The notes beneath the pieces were generated by a model, which had not been told where the DNA came from, made no database searches, and was given only the letters and a program-made list of their open reading frames with translations. From assembly GCA_041686345.1 (NCBI GenBank), contig JAWLEA010000082.1, positions 1-14,963 on the forward strand: 14,963 nt of DNA, in the 5' to 3' direction. Shown piece by piece: positions 1-7,907 of this stretch. This DNA is from JAQICJ01 sp041686345 (GTDB lineage: Bacteria > Myxococcota_A > Polyangia > HGW-17). The stretch's first letter is position 1. Each line of letters opens with the position of its first letter. The translations under genes and the position numbers were made by a program.

Positions 1-132
1 ACAGACTGCCAAAGCCAAGCAAACCACCAAGAAGGGCAAAAAGACTAAAAAGACCAAGTCCAAAAAACAGACTGCCAAAGCCAAGCAAACCACCAAGAAA
101 GGCAAAAAGACAAAATCAAGCAAGTCCAAACA
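1..132 (+). repeat. 66-bp tandem repeat inside the rpoD 5' coding region
   Basis: Bases 1-46 recur at 67-112 with only two mismatches (positions 34/100 and 46/112), and the rest of the 66-bp unit recurs in degraded form to about 131. The period is 22 codons, so the frame is kept. Each unit encodes a Lys/Thr/Ala/Gln-rich segment (QTAKAKQTTKKGKKTK). More copies may lie upstream of the window. Such repeats can change copy number by slippage without breaking the gene. Confidence 0.85.
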
Positions 133-1963
133 GACCAGTTCAAAGTCTGCAAAATCAGTGAGTTCAAAAGCTAAAGCAGGAAAGACGAAAGTTGCAGCCG
201 ATAAAACCAAAAAAACTGAAAAGGAAGTTTACCACAGGGAAATAAATGGTGAAACTGGAGAAGACAGAAAATTACTGGCTGATGTGAGTGATCTCTTTTT
301 CAAGGGTAAGGAAAAAGGATTTGTTACTTACGATGAACTTAATAATCTGATTGAAGACGAATTTACAGAAAAACAACTGGATGAAATCTATAATATTTTC
401 ATGGAGGCTAAAATTTCTATCATCAATGATGAGGCAGAGCTTGATGATATTACCATAGATACAAAATCAAAATTCAACACCCCTTCCAGTAATGATCCCG
501 TAAGAATGTACCTTCACAAAATGGGGGAAGTTGCTTTGCTTACCAGGGAGGGTGAAGTTCATATTGCCAAGAGGATTGAAGAAGGAGAAAAAAGGGTTCT
601 GGAGAGAATTCTCAATTCACAGATAGCAGTCAATCAAACGATTGAAATTGGCAAAATGCTCAAAAACGGCAAGATGAAAGTAAAAGAAGTTACTTCTTAT
701 TTTGATAACCTTGAAGAAGATATTGACAATGATAAACAGGTGAAACACCTGTTGAAAATGATAGATAAAATTCGCAAGGCCAACAATCGCCTGCTTAAAT
801 CAAGACAGACCTATACCTCACCCGAAATATGCTTTAAAATTGATGAAAAATACAATAAAAGGCAATTCAAAAATTACAATAAAGACAGATATGAAGTATT
901 TAGCAATCTTCTTGCAATTGATTTTACCAAAAAACGAATTGATTCATTTGTCAGTATTCTGAAAAGAAAATTAAACAAAATCAACCGTCTTGAAGACAAT
1001 ATAAAGCGTTTTGAAAATCGTTATCAAGCTACTGCAGATAATATTCGGGAACATGCCAAGCAAAGAAAAGGATTGCAGACCAAAAAGACTTTTCTCAACA
1101 GTTCCAGATTGGTTGAAATCGATCGCCGTCTACGTGAATTCAAGAGAAGAATTGAAAAAATTGAAAAGGAATCAGGAGATTCTCGTGAAAGTTTAAAAAC
1201 TCTTTATAAAGAAATTACCAAACATAAATTGGAAGCTGAAAACGCCAAGAGTGAATTAGTTGAAGCCAATTTGCGTTTGGTTGTATCTATTGCAAAGAAG
1301 TATACAAACAGAGGTTTGCAATTTTTGGATTTGATTCAGGAAGGCAATATAGGTCTAATGAAGGCAGTGGACAAATTTGAATATACAAGAGGTTACAAAT
1401 TTTCCACTTATGCCACTTGGTGGATAAGACAGGCGATTACCCGCAGTATCGCCGATCAGGCCAGAACTATCAGGATCCCGGTTCACATGATTGAAACTAT
1501 CAACAAACTCAATCGGGTAAATCGTCTCCTGGTTCAGGAACTCGGCCGAGAAGCAACCCCCGACGAAATAGCCGAAAGAATGGAGATTCCCGCAGACAAG
1601 GTATTAAAAGTTCTCAAGATTGCCAAAGAACCTATCTCTCTGGAGGCTCCTGTAGGAGACGAGGAAGACAGCCATCTTGGTGATTTTCTTGAGGATAGAA
1701 CAGTCATACTGCCTCAGGATGCTGTTGTTACCAGATCACTGGAATCTCAGACCAGACAGGTGCTTTCCAGTTTGAATCCTCGGGAAGAAAAGGTTTTGAG
1801 AATGAGATTTGGCATTGGTGCCCGCTCTGATCATACTCTCGAAGAAGTGGGTCAGGATTTTTCGGTTACCCGCGAAAGAATTAGACAGATCGAAGCCAAA
1901 GCATTGCGCAAATTGCGTCATCCAAGCAGATCCAAAGTCCTCAAAGGTTTCAGTTCTGAATAA
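2..1963 (+). CDS. rpoD: Primary sigma-70 factor RpoD, 5' partial, with Lys-rich N-terminal tail
   Basis: Directs RNA polymerase to housekeeping promoters. The frame is open from position 2 to TAA at 1961-1963, so the true start lies upstream. A GTG at 158 has no Shine-Dalgarno sequence and sits inside a continuous basic tail, so I do not take it as the start. Counting residues from that GTG: region 1.1-like helices at about 35-90; region 1.2 at 111-145 (begins NDPVRMYLHKMGEV); a long charged non-conserved region at about 150-350; region 2 at 366-435 (RLVVSIAKKY, FSTYATWWIRQAI); region 3 at 440-520; region 4 at about 534-591, with the -35 helix-turn-helix (SVTRERIRQIEAKALRKLR). Region 1.1, the non-conserved region and the region 2 signature mark a group 1 sigma factor. 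The residues before 158 are almost entirely K, T, A, Q and S, from a 66-bp DNA repeat. The next gene follows after 67 bp in the same direction. Confidence 0.96.
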   Translation, partial: QTAKAKQTTKKGKKTKKTKSKKQTAKAKQTTKKGKKTKSSKSKQTSSKSAKSVSSKAKAGKTKVAADKTKKTEKEVYHREINGETGEDRKLLADVSDLFFKGKEKGFVTYDELNNLIEDEFTEKQLDEIYNIFMEAKISIINDEAELDDITIDTKSKFNTPSSNDPVRMYLHKMGEVALLTREGEVHIAKRIEEGEKRVLERILNSQIAVNQTIEIGKMLKNGKMKVKEVTSYFDNLEEDIDNDKQVKHLLKMIDKIRKANNRLLKSRQTYTSPEICFKIDEKYNKRQFKNYNKDRYEVFSNLLAIDFTKKRIDSFVSILKRKLNKINRLEDNIKRFENRYQATADNIREHAKQRKGLQTKKTFLNSSRLVEIDRRLREFKRRIEKIEKESGDSRESLKTLYKEITKHKLEAENAKSELVEANLRLVVSIAKKYTNRGLQFLDLIQEGNIGLMKAVDKFEYTRGYKFSTYATWWIRQAITRSIADQARTIRIPVHMIETINKLNRVNRLLVQELGREATPDEIAERMEIPADKVLKVLKIAKEPISLEAPVGDEEDSHLGDFLEDRTVILPQDAVVTRSLESQTRQVLSSLNPREEKVLRMRFGIGARSDHTLEEVGQDFSVTRERIRQIEAKALRKLRHPSRSKVLKGFSSE

Positions 1964-2030
1964 TTCTTTCCTTCAACTTGATACTAACCAAACGGAAAAA
2001 ATTTATTTGCCTGAAAACTAGTGAGTTCCA

Positions 2031-4229
2031 ATGAGCAGTATTCTCAAGAATCTTAATCCACCCCAGAAAAAGTCAGTTTCAACCCTGGAAGGACCTTTGA
2101 TGGTTCTTGCCGGAGCCGGTTCGGGCAAAACCAGAGTATTGACCAGAAGAATTGCCAATATTGTTCAGCAGGGGATTTCACCTCACAGAATTATTGCGGT
2201 TACTTTTACCAACAAAGCGGCCCAGGAAATGAAAGAACGAGTTGAAGAGCTTATTGGCAAGATCGACGGTCTCTGGATTGGAACCTTCCATTCCATTGCC
2301 GCAAGGTTGCTGCGCATGTATTATGCAAAGGCTGATGTCAGCAGGTATTTTGTTATCTATGATGCTGATGACCAAAAGAGGCTTATTAAAAGAATTCTGA
2401 AAGAACTCAAGGTCCAACCCGATGCTAAAATTGTCAGAGAGTGCATAAATCTTTTTGAGGCATACAGAAGAGGATCAATTAATACACTTTTCAAGCCCTA
2501 TAGCCAATATTACAGAATCTACAGAGAACAACTTGAAAAATCGGATGCTATCGATTTTACCGGATTGCTGGAATATGTTTTGCGCCTTAAAGATGTGCTG
2601 CCCCAATTGTGGGATTATGTTCTGGTGGATGAATTTCAAGATACAAGTAAAATTCAGTTTGATTTTCTTAAAATGATGGTGTCCAAAAATAGAAATATCT
2701 GTGTGGTGGGAGATGATGACCAGTCAATTTATAGTTGGAGGGGAGCCAATCCTGCTTATCTTTTGCGATTCAAACAAGAATTCAAAGGAGCCCACACTGT
2801 TCGCCTGGAGCAAAATTATCGCTCTACCGGCAATATTATCAAGGCGGCTTCCTTTTTGGTGGCAAACAACGAAAATCGTCATGAAAAAACTCTCTGGACC
2901 AGTGCTGAAAATGGAGATCCCATTGCTATTGCCAGTTTTGAAACTCCTGCTAAAGAAGCTAAATGGATAGTTAAAACCATAAAAGAACTCAAAGATAATT
3001 TTGATAATTTTGCTGTTCTTTATCGTCTCAATGCCATGTCACGCAATTTTGAAGAAGAATTGCGCCGTAATAAAATCCCTTATCGTTTAATTGGAGGACT
3101 CAGGTTTTACAGTCGCTCAGAGATAAAAGACATTTTATCTTACCTCAGATTGGCTCTCAATAAAAACAGTGAAACCGATCTGCTCCGGGTGATTAACAAA
3201 CCGAGAAGGGGAGTAGGAAAAAAATCAATTGAAAGGTTATTCAAACAGGCTCGCAGTGAGGATAAATCCATCTGGGAATCCCTTCAGGAACTGCCTGTTT
3301 CCATCAAGGGGCGTTCTCGCAAGGGGATAAATGCTTTTCGTCGAATTATTGAAGAATTGACCTGTGTAGCCAAAGATTCATCTGCAGTTGAATCAATTGA
3401 TCTGCTACTCGAACTCACCAATTCGGTGGGATATGGTTCCCTCAAGGACGAGGAAGAAGAAGATCGATTTGAAAACATCCTGGAACTGCGACGCAGTATG
3501 AGTGAGTTCACCCAGAAACATCCGGAAAGTACTTTACACGAGTTTCTTGATGAGGTTTCTTTGCTTTCTTCCAGTGAAGAAGAAGACGGTGAAGAAGGGG
3601 TCAATCTGATGACCATTCATGCAGCCAAAGGTCTGGAATTTGATTATGTTTTTCTGCCGGGATGGGAAAAGGGAATTTTTCCTCTGATTCGTCAGGATGA
3701 AGTAGATATGGAAGAAGAAAGGCGGCTGGCGTATGTTTCCATCACCAGAGCCCGCAAAAGAGTATTTATTACCAAAGTGGGTCGCAGAGGTTTCTGGGGT
3801 GCCCCCCAGCAGGTGACAGCTTCCCCTTTTCTTGATGAGCTTCCTCCTGAATGTATTAGTTGGGACCAGGATTCTTTTGTAAAAACTCAGGAGAAAGAAG
3901 GCGGGTTCAGCCACTATGCCGATATTTTCAAGGATAAATTCGGGAAATTTGATAAAACTAAGCCTTCTTCAACAAGATCAGCAGATTCCAGATCCCGAAA
4001 AAGCAAAATTATTCGGAAAACCAAGTCAGCCACAAAACCAGAAAATCAGCCGTCTGCAGAGAATGAAAAAAAGATTAGACCGGGAGTTATTGTCAGTCAT
4101 CCCAAATTTGGCGAGGGGAGAGTCAAGGTTATTGCCGGTCGGGGCAAAATGCGCAAAGCCATAGTATATTTCAAAAGTTGTGGAAAAAAGATTATTCTCA
4201 CCTCTTTTTTGCATCCCATTACCGATTAA
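2031..4229 (+). CDS. pcrA: UvrD/PcrA-type superfamily 1A DNA helicase
   Basis: ATP-driven 3'-5' DNA helicase of the UvrD/PcrA/Rep family, which acts in nucleotide excision repair, replication restart and clearing of RecA or stalled polymerase. All SF1A motifs are present over 732 aa: Q motif near Q12; Walker A AGAGSGKT (27-34); motif Ia (AVTFTNKAAQEM); motif II DEFQDT (200-205); motif III GDDDQSIYSWRG (227-238); motif IV (EQNYRSTGNI); motif V MTIHAAKG (527-534); motif VI RRLAYVSITRARKR (564-577). A basic, low-complexity linker (about 640-680) leads to a final domain of about 50 residues (PGVIVSHPKFGEGRV), matching the Tudor-like tail by which PcrA and UvrD bind RNA polymerase. ATG at 2031 is used; its Shine-Dalgarno is weak (GAG in gtgagttcc). 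It lies 67 bp after rpoD and may share its transcript. PcrA fits slightly better than UvrD, but the two names cannot be separated from sequence alone. Confidence 0.93.
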   Translation: MSSILKNLNPPQKKSVSTLEGPLMVLAGAGSGKTRVLTRRIANIVQQGISPHRIIAVTFTNKAAQEMKERVEELIGKIDGLWIGTFHSIAARLLRMYYAKADVSRYFVIYDADDQKRLIKRILKELKVQPDAKIVRECINLFEAYRRGSINTLFKPYSQYYRIYREQLEKSDAIDFTGLLEYVLRLKDVLPQLWDYVLVDEFQDTSKIQFDFLKMMVSKNRNICVVGDDDQSIYSWRGANPAYLLRFKQEFKGAHTVRLEQNYRSTGNIIKAASFLVANNENRHEKTLWTSAENGDPIAIASFETPAKEAKWIVKTIKELKDNFDNFAVLYRLNAMSRNFEEELRRNKIPYRLIGGLRFYSRSEIKDILSYLRLALNKNSETDLLRVINKPRRGVGKKSIERLFKQARSEDKSIWESLQELPVSIKGRSRKGINAFRRIIEELTCVAKDSSAVESIDLLLELTNSVGYGSLKDEEEEDRFENILELRRSMSEFTQKHPESTLHEFLDEVSLLSSSEEEDGEEGVNLMTIHAAKGLEFDYVFLPGWEKGIFPLIRQDEVDMEEERRLAYVSITRARKRVFITKVGRRGFWGAPQQVTASPFLDELPPECISWDQDSFVKTQEKEGGFSHYADIFKDKFGKFDKTKPSSTRSADSRSRKSKIIRKTKSATKPENQPSAENEKKIRPGVIVSHPKFGEGRVKVIAGRGKMRKAIVYFKSCGKKIILTSFLHPITD

Positions 4230-4230
4230 T

Positions 4231-4404
4231 AGTTCCCATCCCAAAAAGGAAGGTCATCACCTGAACGCGGAATTTTATCTCATCTGCTTTGTTATAACTT
4301 CTTGATATAGTGGCAACTATGTCTGCGAAGTTATTCCGCACAACTGAGACAAACTTCTCATTCAGTTAATAACCCCCATTCTGGGTGGGAACTAAATAGT
4401 TCCC
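4231..4404 (+). repeat. Dispersed ~163-bp repeat, copy 1, with terminal inverted repeats
   Basis: Bases 4231-4393 match the reverse complement of 5632-5795 at roughly 80% identity over the first 130 bp, then poorly, then again at the far end. Most differences are transitions. The ends are inverted repeats (agttcccatccc at the left, gggtgggaact at the right). A further hairpin follows at 4387-4404 (gggaact, loop aaat, agttccc). The element begins one base after the pcrA stop codon. The structure suggests a small non-autonomous mobile element or a REP-like palindromic repeat. No clear target-site duplication was seen. Confidence 0.7.
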
Positions 4405-4534
4405 TGTAAAATCAGGGCATAGATGTCAGACAATCAGATACAATAAGATTGGATTTAAAGGGTGTTTCTGTAAAAAATAAATAAAAACAATAGGTTTTAT
4501 CATTTGGCATTTATCTTGCTTGTTAGTTATTAGT

Positions 4535-4540
4535 GAGGAG
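4535..4540 (+). promoter_or_regulatory. Ribosome binding site deciding the Crp/Fnr start
   Basis: GAGGAG, 6 bases before ATG 4547. It places the start 27 bases inside the longest open frame, which would begin at a TTG. Confidence 0.8.
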
Positions 4541-4546
4541 ATAATT

Positions 4547-5236
4547 ATGCACATAATTAAAAATACTGTTGACTTTCCAACTTTGATCAGAAGAATTTCT
4601 TTACTCTCTATTCTCGAAAAAGATGCTCAGGTCGATCTTGAACGTCGTTTTGTTTACAAAAGATATCCAGCGGGGACCAAAATAAGGTCCGTAAAAGTTG
4701 GTGATCAGTATTTGATCAGGAGTGGACGCGTTTATCAGTTTTTAACAGATGATCAGGGAAAAGATCTGCTGTTGAACGTGTTGACAACCGGTGAAATGTT
4801 CGGCACTCCTTTTAAGAGAAATTCATCAAATATTGATATTTGTTATCTTGCTCAGGAAGATACTTCCTTGCTGATCTTGCACAAAAACAGTTTCAAGCGA
4901 CATCTCAAAAAATTTCCCCAGAGTGCCCTGGTTTTCATCAAGAAAGCTGATCGACATCTTCAGGAAACATATGAAGCCATGGCTTGTTTGAGTATGGGAG
5001 ATGCCCCCGCCAGACTTAAAAAATTGCTGGTGAGATTGGGAGAAAAAGAAGGCAGAATCAAAAATAACGAGATAATTCTTTCATCCAGCCATACTCAGTC
5101 AGAATTTGCCAGAATGATTGGAACCAGGAGAGAAACTGTTTCCCGAATTCTGTCCCAACTGGAAAAAGAAGGTTTTCTTGTCAGGAGGGGAAGAAAAATC
5201 ATCCTCCATTCCCATAATCAGAAAAAACTCGCCTGA
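4547..5236 (+). CDS. Crp/Fnr-family transcriptional regulator
   Basis: Cytoplasmic DNA-binding regulator of 229 aa. ATG 4547 is chosen because GAGGAG at 4535-4540 lies 6 bases before it; an in-frame TTG at 4520 has no ribosome-binding site. The N-terminal cyclic-nucleotide-binding-like beta-barrel spans about residues 15-125 and keeps the GE-x-x-G turn (G82 E83 M84 F85 G86). A dimerisation helix follows at about 130-160, then a C-terminal winged helix-turn-helix with the Crp-type recognition helix RRETVSRIL (194-202). The Arg-Ser/Thr pair that holds the cAMP phosphate in E. coli CRP is not visible after GEMFG (the stretch reads NIDICYLA), so cAMP binding is doubtful. There is no N-terminal cysteine cluster as in FNR. 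The ligand is unknown. The gene stands alone between two inverted repeat copies. Confidence 0.9.
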   Translation: MHIIKNTVDFPTLIRRISLLSILEKDAQVDLERRFVYKRYPAGTKIRSVKVGDQYLIRSGRVYQFLTDDQGKDLLLNVLTTGEMFGTPFKRNSSNIDICYLAQEDTSLLILHKNSFKRHLKKFPQSALVFIKKADRHLQETYEAMACLSMGDAPARLKKLLVRLGEKEGRIKNNEIILSSSHTQSEFARMIGTRRETVSRILSQLEKEGFLVRRGRKIILHSHNQKKLA

Positions 5237-5352
5237 ATTTCTGCTTGTTTACGGACAATGCGGTTTCCATTTCAAAAGTGAATTTGCCAAAGCAGGTATG
5301 GATATAGAATTAATATTTTTTCAAAAAAATCAGGGAAAAATCTTTTTTCTTC

Positions 5353-5381
5353 TTGACATTGATGAATTGAGGCATTAATTC
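5353..5381 (+). promoter_or_regulatory. Possible sigma-70 promoter upstream of rho
   Basis: A perfect TTGACA (-35) at 5353-5358 is followed after 17 bases by taattc at 5376-5381, a modest -10 match; an alternative tctaat lies at 5380-5385. If used, it gives a rho leader of about 500 nt that includes repeat copy 2. Such long leaders fit autoregulated rho genes, but the -10 box is weak. Confidence 0.35.
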
Positions 5382-5631
5382 TAATCTCGCTATTTCATAA
5401 TTCGAAAGTGAGGAATCTTTTATTCTCACAGCCGTATATTCAGTGCAAGCTGTATCTGCGTATCATATCCAAAAAAATTTTAATTAAAATAGATGAGGTT
5501 TTGCTCCCCCCCTTTTCATGCAGGTGGTTGCCGGGCAATCAGTGCTGAAAACCGTATCAGACATCATGTCAGTAATAAAATTTCTACTACAATTTGCCAA
5601 AGCGACAAAAAATCTGCCCAAATTTCATCTA

Positions 5632-5817
5632 AGTTCCCATTCCAGAAGTGGTGTTTTTGGATGGTGAAGAAGTTTGCCTCAGATGCGCGGAGTAACTTCG
5701 CAGATATAGCCACTACTATTTCAAGAAGTTGCGACAAAGCAGATGAGGCAAAATTCCGTCTCCAGATGATAACATCCATTTTTGGAATGGGAACTAAAGA
5801 GTTCCCATTCCAGAACT
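5632..5817 (-). repeat. Dispersed ~163-bp repeat, copy 2, inverted relative to copy 1
   Basis: 5632-5795 is the reverse-complement partner of 4231-4393. Its left end is agttcccattccagaa (5632-5647) and its right end is ggaatgggaact (5784-5795). A 4-base loop (aaag) then leads into agttcccattcc (5800-5811), forming a perfect 12-bp-stem hairpin at 5784-5811. The last bases repeat the left end exactly for 16 bases, so the start of another unit may follow. The two copies enclose about 1.24 kb holding the Crp/Fnr gene. Confidence 0.72.
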
Positions 5818-5889
5818 GACTAAACTATGAAACCAATTTATCAAAATATCTTTTCAAAAAAATTTCTAACCGATCAAAAAACGACGAGT

Positions 5890-5895
5890 AAGGAG
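5890..5895 (+). promoter_or_regulatory. Ribosome binding site of rho
   Basis: AAGGAG, 4 bases before ATG 5900. It confirms that start. Confidence 0.75.
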
Positions 5896-5899
5896 AACC

Positions 5900-7147
5900 A
5901 TGAATTTAAGCGAAATTAAGAGCCTGCCTATGAGAGAACTGGTGCACCTCGCTGCATCATATGATGTACCTGATGCATCAAATTTGAGAAAACAGAACCT
6001 GATTTTTAAGATCCTGGAAGCTGCTGCAGACCAGGGGGAAACAATCATCGGCAAAGGAGTAATTGAGATCCTGCCCGATGGTTATGGATTTTTAAGATCT
6101 GAAGATTATAATTATCTTCCCGGTCCCGATGATATCTACGTTTCACCCTCTCAAATCAAACGTTTCAATCTAAAAACCGGCGATACAATCGAAGGTAAAA
6201 TCCGACCACCCAAGACTTCTGAACGTTATTTTGCTCTGCTCAAAGTTGAAAAAATCAACATGGAGCCTCCAGAATATCAATATGAAAAGATTTTGTTTGA
6301 TAATCTTACTCCCTTGTATCCCCAGGATAAACTGGAGCTTGAATCAGATCGAAAAAACATGTCCACCAGAATTGTGGATCTGCTTACACCCATTGGTAAA
6401 GGACAGCGTTGCCTTATCGTTTCTCCTCCTCGTGCCGGTAAAACAATGCTGCTCAAGGATGTAGCCAATTCCATCAGTACAAACCACGAGGATACCATTC
6501 TCATGGTTTTGCTCATTGATGAAAGACCCGAAGAAGTTACTGACATGCAACGCAGTGTTCAGGGAGAAGTTATTTCATCCACCTTTGATGAGCCTGCTGC
6601 CAGACATGTTCAGGTAGCTGAAATGGTAATAGAAAAAGCAAAAAGACTGGTGGAACACAAAACAGATGTAGTTATTTTGCTTGACTCCATCACTCGACTT
6701 GCTCGTGCCTACAATACCGTTGTTCCACCCTCAGGCAAGATACTTTCCGGTGGTGTCGATTCCAATGCCCTGCACAAACCCAAGAGATTTTTCGGAGCAG
6801 CCAGAAATGTGGAAGAAGGTGGTTCCCTTACCATTATTGCCACTGCTCTTATTGATACAGGTTCCAGAATGGACGAAGTTATTTTTGAAGAGTTCAAGGG
6901 AACAGGTAACTCTGAGATTCATCTCGACAGAAAACTCATGGAAAAGAGAATCTTCCCCTGTTTGGACATCAACAAGTCCGGTACCAGAAAAGAAGAGCTT
7001 CTCCTGCCTCCCCATGTACTCAATCGTGTCTGGATTCTGCGCCAGCTTCTGCATCCTCTCAATGTTGTGGATGCCATGGAATTCATGCTCGACAAGCTGG
7101 GTAAAACAGAAAGCAATCAGGAATTTGTAGATTCCATGTCAGCCTAG
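5900..7147 (+). CDS. rho: Transcription termination factor Rho
   Basis: Hexameric RNA-dependent ATPase that ends transcription at Rho-dependent sites. At 415 aa it is close to the 419 aa of E. coli Rho, with no large insertion. Order: N-terminal helical domain (1-48; SLPMRELVHLAASYDV); cold-shock-like RNA-binding domain (about 50-125; GVIEILPDGYGFLRS and YVSPSQIKRFNLKTGD); RecA-like ATPase domain with Walker A SPPRAGKT (175-182, catalytic lysine K181); Walker B VVILLDSITRLARAYN; Q-loop and R-loop segments with FGAARNVEEGGSLT; and the arginine-finger region (SEIHLDRKLMEKRIFP). The first Walker lysine of E. coli (PPKAGKT) is Arg here, as in many Rho proteins. The start is fixed by AAGGAG at 5890-5895. 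It has a 663-bp non-coding region in front and a strong hairpin just behind. Confidence 0.98.
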   Translation: MNLSEIKSLPMRELVHLAASYDVPDASNLRKQNLIFKILEAAADQGETIIGKGVIEILPDGYGFLRSEDYNYLPGPDDIYVSPSQIKRFNLKTGDTIEGKIRPPKTSERYFALLKVEKINMEPPEYQYEKILFDNLTPLYPQDKLELESDRKNMSTRIVDLLTPIGKGQRCLIVSPPRAGKTMLLKDVANSISTNHEDTILMVLLIDERPEEVTDMQRSVQGEVISSTFDEPAARHVQVAEMVIEKAKRLVEHKTDVVILLDSITRLARAYNTVVPPSGKILSGGVDSNALHKPKRFFGAARNVEEGGSLTIIATALIDTGSRMDEVIFEEFKGTGNSEIHLDRKLMEKRIFPCLDINKSGTRKEELLLPPHVLNRVWILRQLLHPLNVVDAMEFMLDKLGKTESNQEFVDSMSA

Positions 7148-7164
7148 TAACAATCTCTCAACTT

Positions 7165-7190
7165 GCGGGGATCAATTTACTGATTCCCGC
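7165..7190 (+). terminator. Strong hairpin after rho, without a U-tract
   Basis: gcggggatca (7165-7174) pairs with tgattcccgc (7181-7190) over 10 bp, including one G-U pair, around the loop atttac. It starts 17 bases after the rho stop. The following bases (cggtgtttc) are not a U-run, so it is not a classical intrinsic terminator. It may instead stabilise the rho mRNA 3' end, cause pausing, or modulate the next gene, whose ribosome-binding site begins 15 bases later. Confidence 0.5.
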
Positions 7191-7216
7191 CGGTGTTTCA
7201 AAATAGAGGAGAGCCA

Positions 7217-7702
7217 ATGCGACCATATGAGATTGCGCAGAAAATCGGAGATAAAAAGATCGAAGAAATAGCTGATGAATTTAATTCCAGTCAGTTTAAA
7301 AGAGTTCTGCTTTCCGGCAAAGTTTCTACCAGGCTTCCCCTTTCAACTATTTCCAATAAAAAGAGGAAAAAAGTCTGGAAAAAAAGATTGCTCGAAGCTG
7401 TGAATGACAAAAATCTTCCCCTTGTTTCCAAATTGTTTTATGAGTTCTTACTCAACAGAAGACGCAATATGTTGATTTCTTATCTTGATATGTTGAATGT
7501 AACGCATCGCAACGGAGAAACAGAAGAAACCTTTTTGAAAACTATTCCCGAAAAAATTCTCAAGGATCAAGCCCGCAAACTTACCAAAGAGTTTTCCCGT
7601 TCAGATGTTGGAATTTATCTGCACTACCTTGATTATCATCAGGAATCTGAAGTCTTTCTGAATGACAGTGAATTTGTCAATTTTCTGCTTCCGGAAGCCT
7701 GA
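7217..7702 (+). CDS. Unrecognised 161-aa helical, basic protein downstream of rho
   Basis: I do not recognise a family. ATG 7217 is preceded at 5 bases by GAGGAG (7206-7211); an in-frame GTG at 7193 lacks such a site. The product is probably cytoplasmic: no signal peptide or membrane segment is visible. It looks largely helical, with a strongly basic patch at about residues 46-61 (NKKRKKVWKKRLLEAV) and a leucine/tyrosine-rich second half (YEFLLNRRRNMLISYLDML; YLHYLDYHQESEVF). The basic patch could bind nucleic acid, but that is a guess. It lies 69 bp downstream of rho on the same strand and is probably co-transcribed if the intervening hairpin does not stop polymerase. Confidence 0.75.
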   Translation: MRPYEIAQKIGDKKIEEIADEFNSSQFKRVLLSGKVSTRLPLSTISNKKRKKVWKKRLLEAVNDKNLPLVSKLFYEFLLNRRRNMLISYLDMLNVTHRNGETEETFLKTIPEKILKDQARKLTKEFSRSDVGIYLHYLDYHQESEVFLNDSEFVNFLLPEA

Positions 7703-7892
7703 CTGCCCTTCCTGATTTCTTTTACAAACAATTCTGAAAATTATAATTTCAATATCCTGGCTGGTTGCCTGTAAAAATCTGTCCCTGTAATTTGGGAAAT
7801 GATGATTTTTCGGGGTGTCACAGTAATTGAAGTTTTGTTTTCAAATTGAAAATAGTTCCCGTTGTTTTTCGTTAGAATTTGGAATAAGGTTG

Positions 7893-7899
7893 AAGGGGA
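7893..7899 (+). promoter_or_regulatory. Ribosome binding site favouring GTG 7908
   Basis: AAGGGGA, 8 bases before an in-frame GTG at 7908. Neither the upstream TTG (7827) nor the downstream ATG (7929) has a comparable site. Confidence 0.5.
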
Positions 7900-7907
7900 A
7901 TCAACTG

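Larger units (their letters stand above)
5237..5899. other. 663-bp non-coding stretch between the Crp/Fnr gene and rho
   Basis: No credible gene was seen; the open frames here lack ribosome-binding sites and coding-like composition. It holds a possible promoter (5353-5381), a 14-bp AT palindrome (5477-5490, attttaattaaaat), short inverted repeats (ttgccgggcaa near 5528; gacatcatgtc near 5560), and repeat copy 2 with its terminal hairpin (5632-5817). The rho ribosome-binding site lies at its end. Confidence 0.6.

Noticed and set aside
158..160. GTG as the start of rpoD
   Set aside because: The frame is open without interruption to the window edge, the upstream residues continue the same Lys-rich tail, and no Shine-Dalgarno sequence precedes the GTG.
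4504..4533. TTGGCA ... tattag as a promoter for the Crp/Fnr gene
   Set aside because: Transcription would start at or inside the ribosome-binding site at 4535-4540.
5118..5378. Open frame overlapping the 3' end of the Crp/Fnr gene
   Set aside because: It lies mostly inside the regulator gene in another frame and has no ribosome-binding site or recognisable product.
5493..5819. Open frame of 108 codons between the Crp/Fnr gene and rho
   Set aside because: It overlaps the non-coding repeat copy 2, has no ribosome-binding site and a mixed composition unlike a conserved protein.
7850..7860. aatagttccc as a third copy of the 163-bp repeat end
   Set aside because: Only about ten bases match and no inverted partner or internal similarity follows; probably chance.
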